NCBI RefSeq assembly: GCF_900099835.1
Contig: NZ_FNKP01000001.1
Location: forward strand, 3,162,001-3,226,000
Direction: 5' to 3'
DNA length: 64,000 nucleotides
From: Paraburkholderia fungorum
GTDB taxonomy: Bacteria; Pseudomonadota; Gammaproteobacteria; Burkholderiales; Burkholderiaceae
Below the pieces are notes generated by a model that saw nothing but the letters and a program-made list of their open reading frames with translations, made no database searches and had not been told where the DNA came from. Positions 36,307-46,001 of the stretch are shown one piece after another (the stretch's first letter is position 1; each line of letters starts with the position of its first letter). A program made the translations under genes and the position numbers.

Positions 36307-37883
36307 TCAAACCGTTCCGCTCGATCGAATCCGCGGCTACCGCCACGCATAACTGGCGGCGTCGGCAGATTCTGCGGGCGGGAGCGTCCACGCTCGTACT
36401 CGGACTCGTCGCGCCGCGTCTGGCCCTGGCCAGCTCGGTGCTCGGCGTGCGGGTCTGGCCCGCGCGCGACTACACCCGGGTGACGATCGAATCCGATCAG
36501 CCGCTGCAAAACACGCAGCAGCTCTTGCAGGCGCCCGACCGTCTGGTGGTCGATCTGAGCGGCCTCGATCTGGATCAGGCGCTGAAGGACCTGGTATCGA
36601 AGATCACGCCGAACGATCCGCAGATTTCGGCGGTGCGGGTGGGACAGAATCAGCCGCACGTGGTGCGCATGGTGTTCGATCTGAAGGGCTCGGTGAAGCC
36701 GCAGGTGTTCACGTTGCCGCCGGTCGGCGCGTACAAGTACCGGCTGGTGTTCGACCTGTATCCCGCAGTCGCGCCCGATCCGCTGATGGATCTGCTCGCG
36801 CAAACCGAACACAAGCAGCAGACGTTCAACGAAGAGAACGGTGTGCCGCCCGCCACGCTGAGCGGTCCCGGCACGACGCCGCCCGCCGCGGATAACAGCG
36901 AGGCTTTCTTCGAGCGTTACGCGCAGAACGGCAACGGCGGCGCTAACAGCGGCTCAGCACCTGCGCCGGGCGTGCCACGTCCACCCGTGCATGTCGCTCC
37001 CACGCCTTCGGCACCGATCATTGCCGGCAAGCCGGCTGTTCCGCTGTCGCCGCCTGCCGCGATTGCGCGCAACAAAGGCAGCAGCAAGCCGAACAACCTG
37101 GGCGGCGACAACGACGACAGCAGCGACGACACCTACGCGTTCTCCACGCCGAAGTCCGGCAAGAGCAACACGGTGCGCCTGCTGACCGTCGCGATCGATC
37201 CGGGTCATGGCGGCGAAGACCCCGGCGCGATTGGCGGCGGCGGAACGTATGAGAAGCACGTCGCGCTCGACATCGCGAAGAAGCTGCGCGCGAAGATCGA
37301 CGCCCAGCCCAACATGCGCTCGATGATGACCCGCGACGCCGACTTCTTCGTGCCGCTGAACGTGCGCGTGCAGAAAGCGCGGCGCGTCGGCGCGGACCTG
37401 TTCGTGTCGATCCACGCCGATGCGTTCACGACGCCCGAGGCGAAAGGGTCGTCGGTGTTCGCGTTGTCGGACCATGGCGCGTCGAGCGCGGCGGCTCGCT
37501 GGATGGCGAACAAGGAAAACTCGTCGGATCAGATTGGCGGGATCAACATCAAGTCCGCCGATGCGACCGTCAACCGCGCGCTGTTCGACATGTCGACCAC
37601 GGCGCAGATTCGCGACTCGATGCGCTACGGCAACTTTGTGCTGAAGGAAATCGGCGGCATCAACAAGCTGCACAAGGGCTCGGTCGAGCAGGCGGGATTC
37701 GCGGTGCTGAAGGCGCCGGACATTCCGTCGATCCTCGTGGAAACCGCGTTCATCAGCAACCCGGACGAGGAGCGACGCCTGAACGACGACGCCTATCGCG
37801 ACAAGATGGCCGACGCGATCATGAACGGCATCAAGCGTTATTTCGCGGCAAATCCGCCGCTGGCGAAAAACCGGATGACTTGA
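36288..37883 (+). CDS. amiC: N-acetylmuramoyl-L-alanine amidase (AmiC type, Tat-exported)
   Basis: The 531-residue periplasmic zinc amidase cleaves peptidoglycan side chains during cell separation. It has a twin-arginine signal (NWRRRQIL, 23-30, cleavage near residue 48), an AMIN localisation domain (about 50-150), a Pro/Ala/Gly-rich linker of about 130 residues, and an Amidase_3 domain. The catalytic domain includes AIDPGHGGEDPGAIG, ISIHADAF-like FVSIHADAF and the catalytic Glu in ILVETAFISN. No LysM domain is present. AGGA precedes ATG 36288, inside the end of tsaE. Confidence 0.94.
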   Translation: MSRKMLIKPFRSIESAATATHNWRRRQILRAGASTLVLGLVAPRLALASSVLGVRVWPARDYTRVTIESDQPLQNTQQLLQAPDRLVVDLSGLDLDQALKDLVSKITPNDPQISAVRVGQNQPHVVRMVFDLKGSVKPQVFTLPPVGAYKYRLVFDLYPAVAPDPLMDLLAQTEHKQQTFNEENGVPPATLSGPGTTPPAADNSEAFFERYAQNGNGGANSGSAPAPGVPRPPVHVAPTPSAPIIAGKPAVPLSPPAAIARNKGSSKPNNLGGDNDDSSDDTYAFSTPKSGKSNTVRLLTVAIDPGHGGEDPGAIGGGGTYEKHVALDIAKKLRAKIDAQPNMRSMMTRDADFFVPLNVRVQKARRVGADLFVSIHADAFTTPEAKGSSVFALSDHGASSAAARWMANKENSSDQIGGINIKSADATVNRALFDMSTTAQIRDSMRYGNFVLKEIGGINKLHKGSVEQAGFAVLKAPDIPSILVETAFISNPDEERRLNDDAYRDKMADAIMNGIKRYFAANPPLAKNRMT

Positions 37884-37913
37884 AGCCGGCTTCTGATAAC
37901 GCACGAGGCAAAG

Positions 37914-37953
37914 AAAAAACGGCCGCTCATCAGTGATGAAGCGGCCGTTTTTT
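37914..37953. terminator. Strong bidirectional terminator after amiC
   Basis: A nearly perfect stem starting AAAAAACGGCCGC and including TCATCA/TGATGA ends in six T. It lies about 30 bp after the amiC stop and can also serve the convergent EamA gene. Confidence 0.85.
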
Positions 37954-38048
37954 GTCGATGCGCGCTGCGGCATGATGCGCACGTCGCACATTGCAAGTTG
38001 CAAGTTGCACATCGCACGTTGCTCGCTACATGCTGCGCAGCAAAAAAC

Positions 38049-38930
38049 TCAGCGTGCCGGTGTCAGCCTCTGCACGACCCATCCGCCGAACACGTTCACC
38101 GCCAGCCCCGCCATCACCAGCAACGCACCGCCGACCTGCGCCATCGACAATTGCTCACCCAGCAGCAACGACGCCGACGCCAGCCCGACAATCGGCACCA
38201 GCAGCGAAAACGGCGCGACCTGGCTCGCCGGATAGCGCGACAACAGACGGCTCCACAATCCATAGCCGATCAGCGTCGCGATAAACGCCAGATAGACGAT
38301 CGCGAATATCGACATCGCGCTGATGCCGGACAAAGCGGCGGCGATCCGCTGCGGCCCCTCGAACGCATACGACGCCGCGAAAAACGGCAGCGGCGGAATC
38401 AGACTCCCCCACACCACCAGTCCGACGAGATCGACCTTGCCGACCTTCTTCGTGACGATGTTGCCGAGTGCCCACGAACACGCCGCGCACAAGGTCAGCG
38501 CAAAGCCTGCGGCGGTCATCGCGTGACCGCCTTGCAAACCGATTACAGCGAGACCGGCTGCCGCGATCAGCAGACCCACGAGGTTCGGCAAACGGAAGCG
38601 CTCGTGCAGGAAGATCGCCGCGAAAATCAGCGTGAAAAACGCCTGCGCCTGCAACACCAGCGAAGCAAGCCCCGCCGGCATGCCGACGTACATCGCCGAA
38701 AACAGGAACGCGAACTGGCCAAACGAAATCGTCGCGCCGTACGCGAACAACCAGCGCCATGGCAGATTCGGCTTCTTCACGAAAAACACCGCGGGCACAG
38801 CGGCGAGCGTAAAGCGCAGCGCGCCGAGCAGCATCGGCGGCACGCCATGCAGACCCACCTTGATCACGACGAAATTGACGCCCCACGCGATCACGACGAT
38901 CAGCGCGAGCAGCAGATCCCTGGGCGACAT
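38049..38930 (-). CDS. EamA-family (DMT) transporter
   Basis: The 293-residue inner-membrane protein has ten predicted helices in two EamA repeats (IAWGVNFVVIKVGLHG; LGNIVTKKVGKVDLVG). Members export amino acids such as cysteine or O-acetylserine, or other metabolites; the substrate here is unknown. ATG 38930 is preferred over ATG 38942 because GGAG lies six bases upstream of the former and within the alternative start. A short spacer with TTGCAAG repeats separates it from the amiC terminator. Confidence 0.85.
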   Translation of the reverse strand: MSPRDLLLALIVVIAWGVNFVVIKVGLHGVPPMLLGALRFTLAAVPAVFFVKKPNLPWRWLFAYGATISFGQFAFLFSAMYVGMPAGLASLVLQAQAFFTLIFAAIFLHERFRLPNLVGLLIAAAGLAVIGLQGGHAMTAAGFALTLCAACSWALGNIVTKKVGKVDLVGLVVWGSLIPPLPFFAASYAFEGPQRIAAALSGISAMSIFAIVYLAFIATLIGYGLWSRLLSRYPASQVAPFSLLVPIVGLASASLLLGEQLSMAQVGGALLVMAGLAVNVFGGWVVQRLTPAR

Positions 38931-39106
38931 CCCGGTCTCCATCCGATTGTTGAATCCGGCAGTTTAACGGAGCCTTACATCGGCGGTCATCGCCGTTGCC
39001 ATCGATTCCGGAGCGCGGGCGCGTAGCGAGGCGTCGGCATTGTGCGCTGCGCAGTAGAATCGTCCATTCAGCAAGATTTCCACCCACCATTTCAGCCGAG
39101 CCTGCC

Positions 39107-39982
39107 ATGTCCTCCTCGATCAAAGCCGTCCTCAAACCGCATCTGCGCGACGTCGGCAGCCTGACCGTGCGGCGCGTGCTGCCCGCCATGGCCGCGCGTC
39201 TGATCGGCCCCTTCATCTTCTTCGACCACATGGGCCCCGCCACCCTCGAACCCGGCGTCGGACTCGACGTGCGGCCGCATCCGCATATCGGCCTCGCGAC
39301 CGTCACGTATCTGTTCGAAGGCTCGATCATGCATCGCGACAGCCTCGGCTCGGAGCAGAAAATCGTCCCCGGCGACGTCAACTGGATGACGGCCGGACGC
39401 GGCATCGTCCATTCGGAACGCACGCCCGCCGAAGATCGCGCGAGCGGGCTGACCATGCACGGCATCCAGACCTGGGTCGCGCTGCCGCTCGACGACGAAG
39501 AAGTCGAGCCGTCGTTCGCGCATCACGCTGCCCACACGTTGCCGGTGGTCGAGCGCAACGGCGTCACGCTGCGCGTGATCGCGGGCACGGCGTTCGGCGT
39601 GGAGTCGCCGGTCACGACGTTCTCCGGCACGCTGTACGTCGCCGCCGAATTCGCGCCGGGCGGTGCATTCGCGCTCGAACCGGAACACGAGGAACGCGGC
39701 GTCTATCTGGTGGACGGCGATCTGGAAATCGACGGCACGCCGCTCGAAGTCGGCCAGATGGCCGTGCTCGCGCTCGACGAAACCGTCACGCTGGCAAGCA
39801 CGAACGGCGCGCGCGCGATGCTGCTCGGCGGTGAAAAACTGGACGGCGAGCGCTTTATCGAGTGGAATTTCGTCGCGAGTTCACGCGAGAAAATCGAAGC
39901 CGCGAAGCTCGCGTGGACCCACCAGGAAATGGGCCAGGTGCCGGGCGAAACCGAATGGATTCCGTTGCCGGAGCGTAAATAA
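39107..39982 (+). CDS. Pirin family protein
   Basis: The 291-residue bicupin has the pirin metal-binding motif in the N-terminal cupin: DHMGP, RPHPHIGLATVTYLFEG and VHSERTP. Bacterial pirins include quercetinase-like dioxygenases and regulators of metabolic enzymes; no specific role can be assigned. The C-terminal cupin retains GVYLVDGDLEIDG. ATG 39107 gives the family N-terminus; the ribosome site is weak. Confidence 0.9.
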   Translation: MSSSIKAVLKPHLRDVGSLTVRRVLPAMAARLIGPFIFFDHMGPATLEPGVGLDVRPHPHIGLATVTYLFEGSIMHRDSLGSEQKIVPGDVNWMTAGRGIVHSERTPAEDRASGLTMHGIQTWVALPLDDEEVEPSFAHHAAHTLPVVERNGVTLRVIAGTAFGVESPVTTFSGTLYVAAEFAPGGAFALEPEHEERGVYLVDGDLEIDGTPLEVGQMAVLALDETVTLASTNGARAMLLGGEKLDGERFIEWNFVASSREKIEAAKLAWTHQEMGQVPGETEWIPLPERK

Positions 39983-40102
39983 CGAACCCGGGCACGAATC
40001 GCGCCGATTAACCCCGACGCTCGCGTGGGCAAGCATGCGACGCATTGAACCCGCGCTGTTCGGCCCCATTTAGTGACAAACCGTTTTATCGACGAGGACG
40101 CA

Positions 40103-40951
40103 ATGGACACCACTCTGGCCACTTTTGAACAGGACGTCATCGCGGCGTCGACACTGGCCCCCGTGCTGGTCGATTTCTGGGCGCCGTGGTGCGGCCCGTG
40201 CAAAAACCTGGGCCCGATGCTCGAAAAGCTCGAGGCCGAAGCCGCCGGCAAATGGAAGCTGGTGAAAGTGAACGTGGACGAAAATCAGGAACTGGCCGCG
40301 CACTTCCAGGTACGCAGCATTCCGCACGTGATGGCGTTTGCCGACGGCCGCCCGGTCGACCAGTTTGTCGGCGTGCTGCCGGAAGGCCAGTTGCGCGAAT
40401 TCATCGAGCGGCTCGTGCCGCAAGGTGCAGATGCCGCGCGCCTCGAAGCGCAGACCGCATTGGCCGAAGGCCGTCGCGACGATGCGTACGACGCGCTGCA
40501 AGCCGCCCTCGCCTACGACCCGGGCTTCGACGAAGCGCGCCTGGATCGCATCGAACTGCTGCTCGAAGACAATCGTGTCGACGAAGTCCGCAACGAAGTC
40601 GATCTGCTGTCGCCGAAAACGACGCAGGGTATCGACGCACGTTTCAACGCGATCAAAACGCGCCTCGACGCGCTGGATGCCGCCGCCGACCTGCCGCCCA
40701 CGGACGCGCTCGAAGCCAGAGTCGCCGCCGCGCCCGACGATCTCGAAGCCCGCTTCGATCTTGCCAGCGCGCTGATCGCCCGACTCAAGTATTCGGAAGC
40801 ACTCGAACATCTGCTGGCAATCGTGCAACGCGACCGCACGTTCCGCGACGATATCGGCCGCAAGACGATGTTGTCCGTGTTCGATCTGGCCGCGCATCAG
40901 CCGGAACTGGTGTCGCAATGGCGGCGCAAGTTGAGCGCATCGCTGTATTGA
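40103..40951 (+). CDS. cnoX: CnoX/YbbN-like thioredoxin-TPR protein
   Basis: The 282-residue cytoplasmic protein has an N-terminal thioredoxin domain with an intact WCGPC active site (Cys30, Cys33) and a C-terminal TPR-like helical region (about 115-282). This is the architecture of the chaperedoxin CnoX, which protects proteins from oxidative aggregation under chlorine stress. Unlike E. coli YbbN (SxxC), this one keeps both cysteines. The start at 40103 is set by GAGGA five bases upstream; a GTG at 40073 is an unlikely alternative. Confidence 0.88.
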   Translation: MDTTLATFEQDVIAASTLAPVLVDFWAPWCGPCKNLGPMLEKLEAEAAGKWKLVKVNVDENQELAAHFQVRSIPHVMAFADGRPVDQFVGVLPEGQLREFIERLVPQGADAARLEAQTALAEGRRDDAYDALQAALAYDPGFDEARLDRIELLLEDNRVDEVRNEVDLLSPKTTQGIDARFNAIKTRLDALDAAADLPPTDALEARVAAAPDDLEARFDLASALIARLKYSEALEHLLAIVQRDRTFRDDIGRKTMLSVFDLAAHQPELVSQWRRKLSASLY

Positions 40952-40984
40952 TTCGCGTGCGGTCTGTCGGGAAGGGATAGCACG

Positions 40985-41032
40985 TAAAAAAGGCGGTGAA
41001 AGCGATACCTTGTCGCTTTCACCGCCTTTTGC
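40985..41032. terminator. Bidirectional terminator between cnoX-like and tcdA genes
   Basis: An 18-bp stem (AAAAGGCGGTGAAAGCGA and complement) with a seven-base loop ends in four T. It sits between convergent genes. Confidence 0.85.
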
Positions 41033-41082
41033 TTTTCATGGTCGCTTCGCTTGAAACGGCGGTTGGAACTTCGGCCGAACCG

Positions 41083-41964
41083 TCAACCGGCCGCCTGCTT
41101 CGCCAACGCCCGCAACACATGCGCGGCCGCGGCAAAGCCGAAACTCGCCGTCACGCACACGCTCGAACCAAACCCCGCGCAATTCAGACCGACCGGCCCC
41201 GTGTGTCCCGGCGACGTGCTCACGTGCTCCGCTTCTTCGTCGATATCGCAGACGGCCACTTCGGGGTAGATCAACGGCTCGTCGGAATACACCGCGCTCA
41301 CCTTGAACTTCGCCTTCGGCCCGCGCGGAAAACCATGCTGCTTGCGCAACTGTCCGCGCACTTTCGACAGCAACGGATCCTGGATCGTCAGCGCGAGATC
41401 GTCGATGCGAATGCGCGTCGGGTCGAGTTGACCACCTGCTCCGCCCACTGTGATCAACGGCTGCTTGCGCTCGACACACCATGCGATCAACGCGGTCTTG
41501 GTTCGCACGCTGTCGATGGCGTCGATCACATAATCGAAACCGCCGCCTAAGGTCGCGTCGAAATTATCCGCCTCGACGAAATCTTCGATCAGCCGCACGT
41601 CGCAGTACGGGTTGATCATCTTGATGCGCTCGGCCATGGCTTCGACTTTCGGTTTCCCGTAGTTGCCGTCGAGCGCGTGAATCTGCCGGTTCGTGTTGCT
41701 CTCGGCCACGTTGTCGAGATCGATCAGCGTCAGCGTGCCAACCGCACTGCGCGCCAATGCTTCCGCCACCCACGACCCCACTCCGCCGATGCCGATCACC
41801 GCCACATGTGCGCCTTCGAACGCGGCGAGCGCGGGCGCGCCGTACAGGCGTGCAATGCCGCCGAAACGCCGCGCGTGGTCGGCGCTTTCACTCGCGTCGA
41901 GGCTGGTAGTAATATCGGCATACGCGTCGGACTGCGCGTCGGATTGCGCGGTGGTGCTGGACAT
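41083..41964 (-). CDS. tcdA: tRNA threonylcarbamoyladenosine dehydratase
   Basis: The 293-residue E1-like ATP-dependent enzyme cyclises t6A to ct6A in tRNA. The nucleotide-binding motif GIGGVGSWVAEALARSA, LIDLDNVAESNTNRQ and DAIDSVRTK are diagnostic of TcdA (YgdL/CsdL). The N-terminal 35 residues are polar and variable. The family usually works with the CsdA/CsdE sulfur system, which is not nearby. tsaE, needed for the t6A precursor, lies about 5 kb away. Confidence 0.93.
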   Translation of the reverse strand: MSSTTAQSDAQSDAYADITTSLDASESADHARRFGGIARLYGAPALAAFEGAHVAVIGIGGVGSWVAEALARSAVGTLTLIDLDNVAESNTNRQIHALDGNYGKPKVEAMAERIKMINPYCDVRLIEDFVEADNFDATLGGGFDYVIDAIDSVRTKTALIAWCVERKQPLITVGGAGGQLDPTRIRIDDLALTIQDPLLSKVRGQLRKQHGFPRGPKAKFKVSAVYSDEPLIYPEVAVCDIDEEAEHVSTSPGHTGPVGLNCAGFGSSVCVTASFGFAAAAHVLRALAKQAAG

Positions 41965-42225
41965 GGTGGCGGGACTCGTTGAAGACTGGCAAAACGGAAA
42001 TTGGCGGCGTCCGGGTCGATTCTGAATCGCCCCAAAACGCACTCAGACCGTATTTTGCCTGAACGCGCCGAGCCGCATCGCCGTACACGTTGCGGCGCAC
42101 GAATCGGCGATCATCATCGGAGTACGCAGTATCCGTTCGTGCAAAGCGCAAGCGCTTGACCTGCCTGCGCGCAAAGAATTTTCTCCTTAGCTATACTTGC
42201 CTGACTGTAGCGTTCGCATAAGAAC

Positions 42226-42867
42226 ATGACCTCACTCGCCGAACTTCGAAAAAACTATTCGCTGGGTTCTTTGGACGTTGCCGATGTCGACCGCGATCCA
42301 TTTCGCCAGTTCGACACCTGGTTTGAACAGGCGGTAGACGCCAAACTGCCCGAACCGAATACGATGACGCTGGCTACCGTCGACTCGCGTGGCCGGCCAT
42401 CGGCGCGCATCGTGCTGATCAAGGGTGTCGACGAACGCGGCTTTGTGTTCTTCACCAATTACGAAAGCCGCAAGGGCCGCGAACTCGCAGCCAATCCGTA
42501 TGCGAGCCTGCTGTTCTACTGGATCGAACTCGAGCGCCAGGTGCGCGTCGAGGGGCGCATCGTCAAAACCAGTGCAGAAGAAAGCGATACGTATTTCGCG
42601 TCGCGCCCGCTCGGTTCGCGTATCGGTGCGTGGGCATCGAATCAAAGTCAGGTAATTGAAAGCCGTTCGCAGCTCGAAACACGTGAACGCGAAATCAGCC
42701 TGCAATACGGCGACCAGCCACCGCGTCCATCGCACTGGGGCGGCTATCGTTTGGTCCCCGAAGCAATCGAATTCTGGCAGGGCCGGCCGTCGCGTCTGCA
42801 CGACCGTCTGCTCTATACGCGCGAAACTGAAAACGGCGACTGGCAAATCTCCCGCCTATCGCCTTGA
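42226..42867 (+). CDS. pdxH: Pyridoxamine 5'-phosphate oxidase
   Basis: The 213-residue FMN enzyme produces pyridoxal 5'-phosphate. [28 protein letters not shown] contains the FMN/PLP-binding residues (first part [14 protein letters not shown]), and the C-terminal [17 protein letters not shown] and [10 protein letters not shown] segments are conserved. It is followed by cfa 140 bp downstream on the same strand. Confidence 0.95.
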   Translation: MTSLAELRKNYSLGSLDVADVDRDPFRQFDTWFEQAVDAKLPEPNTMTLATVDSRGRPSARIVLIKGVDERGFVFFTNYESRKGRELAANPYASLLFYWIELERQVRVEGRIVKTSAEESDTYFASRPLGSRIGAWASNQSQVIESRSQLETREREISLQYGDQPPRPSHWGGYRLVPEAIEFWQGRPSRLHDRLLYTRETENGDWQISRLSP

Positions 42868-43007
42868 ATCGGAATATAACGTCGGCAGCGCGCCGCCAAC
42901 GCAGCAGCGCGCACCGGCAGGATTGCGTCTGCGGCATAGGAGTCGAGCCGCGCTGAGTCGCGATCCGCACAAGCTTTGCTTTAATTCAACGGACACGGAG
43001 AGATCAC

Positions 43008-44222
43008 ATGTTCTGGGAGAAGAAGCTGGCGCAGTGGGTAGAAGATGTAAAGACCAAGGCTAACCTGCCTGCACGACTCGTGCTGTGGGACGGTCAGCAA
43101 CATGACTTTGGGCAGTTCGCCGCGCCTCAGGTCACGCTACACGTCAAAAGTGCGACGGCGCTGCCGTATCTGCTCGAACCGAGCCTCGACAATCTCGGCG
43201 AGGCTTACGTGCAGGGCAAGATCGACATTGAAGGCAAGCTGTCGGACATCATCAATATCGGCTATCAGCTGGCGCGCAATACCGTCACCAGCGCGAGCAA
43301 GCTGGCGCGCGTGCGGCGCTACTTTCATCATTCGAAGGCGTCGGACAAGAAGGCTATCCAGTATCACTACGATGTCTCGAACGAGTTCTACAAGCTGTGG
43401 CTCGACGAGAACATGGTGTACTCGTGCGCCTACTTCGAGAACGGCGACGAAGATCTCGCGACCGCGCAGATCAAGAAGATCGATCACATCCTCACGAAAA
43501 TCCAGTTGCAACCGGGGCAGCGTCTGCTCGATATCGGCTGCGGCTGGGGTGCGCTCGTGCTGCGCGCGGCGCAGAAATTCGGCGCGAAATGCGTGGGCGT
43601 GACGCTGTCGCAGAACCAGTTCGATCTCGCCACCGCTCGCGTGAAAGCAGCAGGCCTCGAAGGCCAGATCGAGATTCGTCTGCAGGATTATCGCGATGTT
43701 CAAGGGCAATTCGACCGCATTACCAGCGTCGGCATGTTCGAACACGTGGGCCGCAAGAATCTGCCGGGCTACTTCGAAAAGATCCACGATCTACTGGTCG
43801 ATGACGGCGTGGCGATGAACCACGGCATCACATCGAGCGATTCGGACAGCGGCGAAACCGCACTCGGCGGCGGCGAGTTTATCGACCGTTATGTGTTTCC
43901 CGATGGCGAGCTGCCGCACATCAGCCTCGCGCTCGAAGCGATGCAGCGCGGCGGACTGGAAGCGGTCGACGTCGAAAGCCTGCGCCGTCACTACGCGCAC
44001 ACGCTGGACATCTGGGCGGAAAACTTCGAGGCGAACGCGGAAAAAGCCCGCTCGCTCGTCGACGACGAAAAATTCCGCATCTGGCGCGTGTACCTCGCCG
44101 GTTGCGCGTACGCGTTCGAAACCGACGACGTGTCGATCTATCAGGTGGTCTGCCGCAAAGCCGGCCGCAGCGCGAAAACCTTGCCGTGGTCGCGCCGCTA
44201 TATGTACGAGAAGACGCTGTGA
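43008..44222 (+). CDS. cfa: Cyclopropane-fatty-acyl-phospholipid synthase
   Basis: The 404-residue SAM-dependent enzyme converts unsaturated phospholipid acyl chains to cyclopropane forms at the inner membrane. The N-terminal lipid-binding domain is followed by HYDVSNEFYKLWLDENMVYS, the SAM motif LLDIGCGWGALVLRAA and GVTLSQNQFDLA. GAGA precedes the ATG weakly. Such genes are usually induced in stationary phase or by acid; no such signal is identified here. Confidence 0.92.
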   Translation: MFWEKKLAQWVEDVKTKANLPARLVLWDGQQHDFGQFAAPQVTLHVKSATALPYLLEPSLDNLGEAYVQGKIDIEGKLSDIINIGYQLARNTVTSASKLARVRRYFHHSKASDKKAIQYHYDVSNEFYKLWLDENMVYSCAYFENGDEDLATAQIKKIDHILTKIQLQPGQRLLDIGCGWGALVLRAAQKFGAKCVGVTLSQNQFDLATARVKAAGLEGQIEIRLQDYRDVQGQFDRITSVGMFEHVGRKNLPGYFEKIHDLLVDDGVAMNHGITSSDSDSGETALGGGEFIDRYVFPDGELPHISLALEAMQRGGLEAVDVESLRRHYAHTLDIWAENFEANAEKARSLVDDEKFRIWRVYLAGCAYAFETDDVSIYQVVCRKAGRSAKTLPWSRRYMYEKTL

Positions 44223-44301
44223 TACGGTTGCGCCGTCGTCGCGAACCGAGTGGGTGAAGCGGCGACATGGCGCAATCTTTTGAACAGCAGGTCGGATAGA
44301 G

Positions 44302-45768
44302 ATGGATCAGAGCGGGGCAAACGAAACTGACGGGCCGCAAGGCGGCGATGGCGATGCTGTCGACGTCGGGCATGAGGCTGTGCAGGTCGATCTGTTTGGG
44401 ATGCCGGTGGAGCGGGCGGAGGTGGCGACCAGGTCGGCGACGGTGACCGTGAAGCCGCAGCACGCGACATCTGTCGTGGCTAAAGCCGGAGGCCGGGCGG
44501 GGATTGTGGCGGCGGCCTCCGCCGACGCCGACGCGCAATCCACGGTTGCCGCGTCGACGCAGCCTGAAGCACGGCGTCAATCACGCGCAAAACCTACCGC
44601 AGCGGCATCGCTCTGGCAGGAAGACGAAAGCGCCGCCACTGGAACCGAAGCACTCCCCTCTCCCGCCGATTCCCCGAAAAAGCGCCGCACGCGCGAAATC
44701 CTCGCTGCCCCGCCCTCGCCCGAACTGCTCGCGCTCGCCGCCGAACTGCCACCGCAAGTCCACCTCGGCACGTCGACCTGGTCGTTTCCAGGCTGGAACG
44801 GCATCGTCTACGGCGACGAATACAGCAACAGCAAACTGTCGCGTGAAGGCCTCACGGCTTATGGCGCGCATCCGCTGCTGAAGACCGTCAGCATCGACAG
44901 GTCGTTTTATCAGGCGCTGTCGGTCACCGAGTATTTGCGCTACGCCCAGCAGGTTCCGGAGCACTTCCGCTTCATCGTCAAGGCGCCCATGTCGATCACC
45001 GACGCCACCGTGCGCGCCGAACGTGGCGAGCCGGTATCGCTGAATCCATGCTTTCTGAACGCGCAGATGGCGATCGACGAGTTCGTCACGCCCTGCATCG
45101 AGGGACTCGGCGCGAAAGCGGGCGCGTTGGTGTTCCAGTTGTCGCCGCTACCGGATCAGATGCTCGCGCAGCCGGCAGTATTCATCGAACGGCTGGGCGA
45201 ATTTCTGATGGCGCTGCCGACGCTGCCCAACGACAGCCGCTACGCGATCGAAATCCGCGATGCGAGCCTGCTGACGCCGCGTTTTATCCGCACGCTGAAA
45301 GCGGCGGGCGTGCGCTATTGCGTCGGGATTCACGCGCGGATGCCGGACCCGCAGCGCCAGGCGGCGGCGCTCGCGCTGCTGGACGGCGAACCGGCGGCCG
45401 GCGATCCGGCGGCCGGCGCCCCGGCCGGACCGCTGATCGTGCGCTGGAGTCTGCACGGCGGCTTCAAATACGAGCAGGCGAAGGCCAAGTACGAACCGTT
45501 CAACCAGTTGATCGATCAGGACCCGGCCACGCGCACGGCGTTGGCCGAACTCGCCGCGCGCTATGCGCTGGCCGGTCAGCCGGTGGTGATCGCGATCAAC
45601 AATAAGGCGGAAGGATCGGCGCCGTTAAGCTGTCTGGAGCTGGCGCGCGCGATTATCGATGCGTATGCGCGGCTGGTTCGAGAGCGGGAGCAGGCTGAGG
45701 GGCGGCCGCAACAGGAAGACGCTGGCGACCGGGAAAGTGAAGGCAAGCCCGGTGACGAACCGGAGTAA
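44302..45768 (+). CDS. DUF72 (YecE-like) protein with long disordered N-terminus
   Basis: This 488-residue protein has a DUF72 TIM-barrel domain at about 150-460 (HLGTSTWSFPGWNGIVYG, DRSFYQALS, FRFIVKAPM, IEIRDASLL). Before it come about 150 residues of Ala/Ser/Glu-rich disorder, and a Glu/Gly-rich tail follows. Within the disorder, QVDLFGMP (residues 28-35) resembles the QL(S/D)LF beta-sliding-clamp motif. An Ala/Gly/Pro insert (EPAAGDPAAGAPAG) interrupts the barrel near residue 370. DUF72 function is unknown; its fold suggests a metal-dependent phosphodiesterase-like or binding role. Confidence 0.88.
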   Translation: MDQSGANETDGPQGGDGDAVDVGHEAVQVDLFGMPVERAEVATRSATVTVKPQHATSVVAKAGGRAGIVAAASADADAQSTVAASTQPEARRQSRAKPTAAASLWQEDESAATGTEALPSPADSPKKRRTREILAAPPSPELLALAAELPPQVHLGTSTWSFPGWNGIVYGDEYSNSKLSREGLTAYGAHPLLKTVSIDRSFYQALSVTEYLRYAQQVPEHFRFIVKAPMSITDATVRAERGEPVSLNPCFLNAQMAIDEFVTPCIEGLGAKAGALVFQLSPLPDQMLAQPAVFIERLGEFLMALPTLPNDSRYAIEIRDASLLTPRFIRTLKAAGVRYCVGIHARMPDPQRQAAALALLDGEPAAGDPAAGAPAGPLIVRWSLHGGFKYEQAKAKYEPFNQLIDQDPATRTALAELAARYALAGQPVVIAINNKAEGSAPLSCLELARAIIDAYARLVREREQAEGRPQQEDAGDRESEGKPGDEPE

Positions 45769-45803
45769 AGCGGAGCGGGACACGCGTTAAGGCAGGTTGC
45801 TGT

Positions 45804-45844
45804 GCGGCGGGCGCGATCATGTGCGATCGGATCGCGCCCGCCGC
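45804..45844 (+). terminator. GC-rich hairpin after the DUF72 gene
   Basis: A 15-bp perfect stem GCGGCGGGCGCGATC with its complement and an 11-base loop lies 36 bp past the stop. Only a TTT follows, so termination may be partial. Confidence 0.6.
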
Positions 45845-46001
45845 TTTGGGAGTGGGTGCTCGCCTCGTGTTTCGAGGACGGCGGGTGCCGTGCAGACCAC
45901 CGGGGCACCCACCATCGGCTCTTACCAAGGCTCAGCCCATGCACGCCCTCGTCGTAGCGATCAGCGCCAGGATCGCACGCTGAAACCTACAACCCCAACC
46001 C

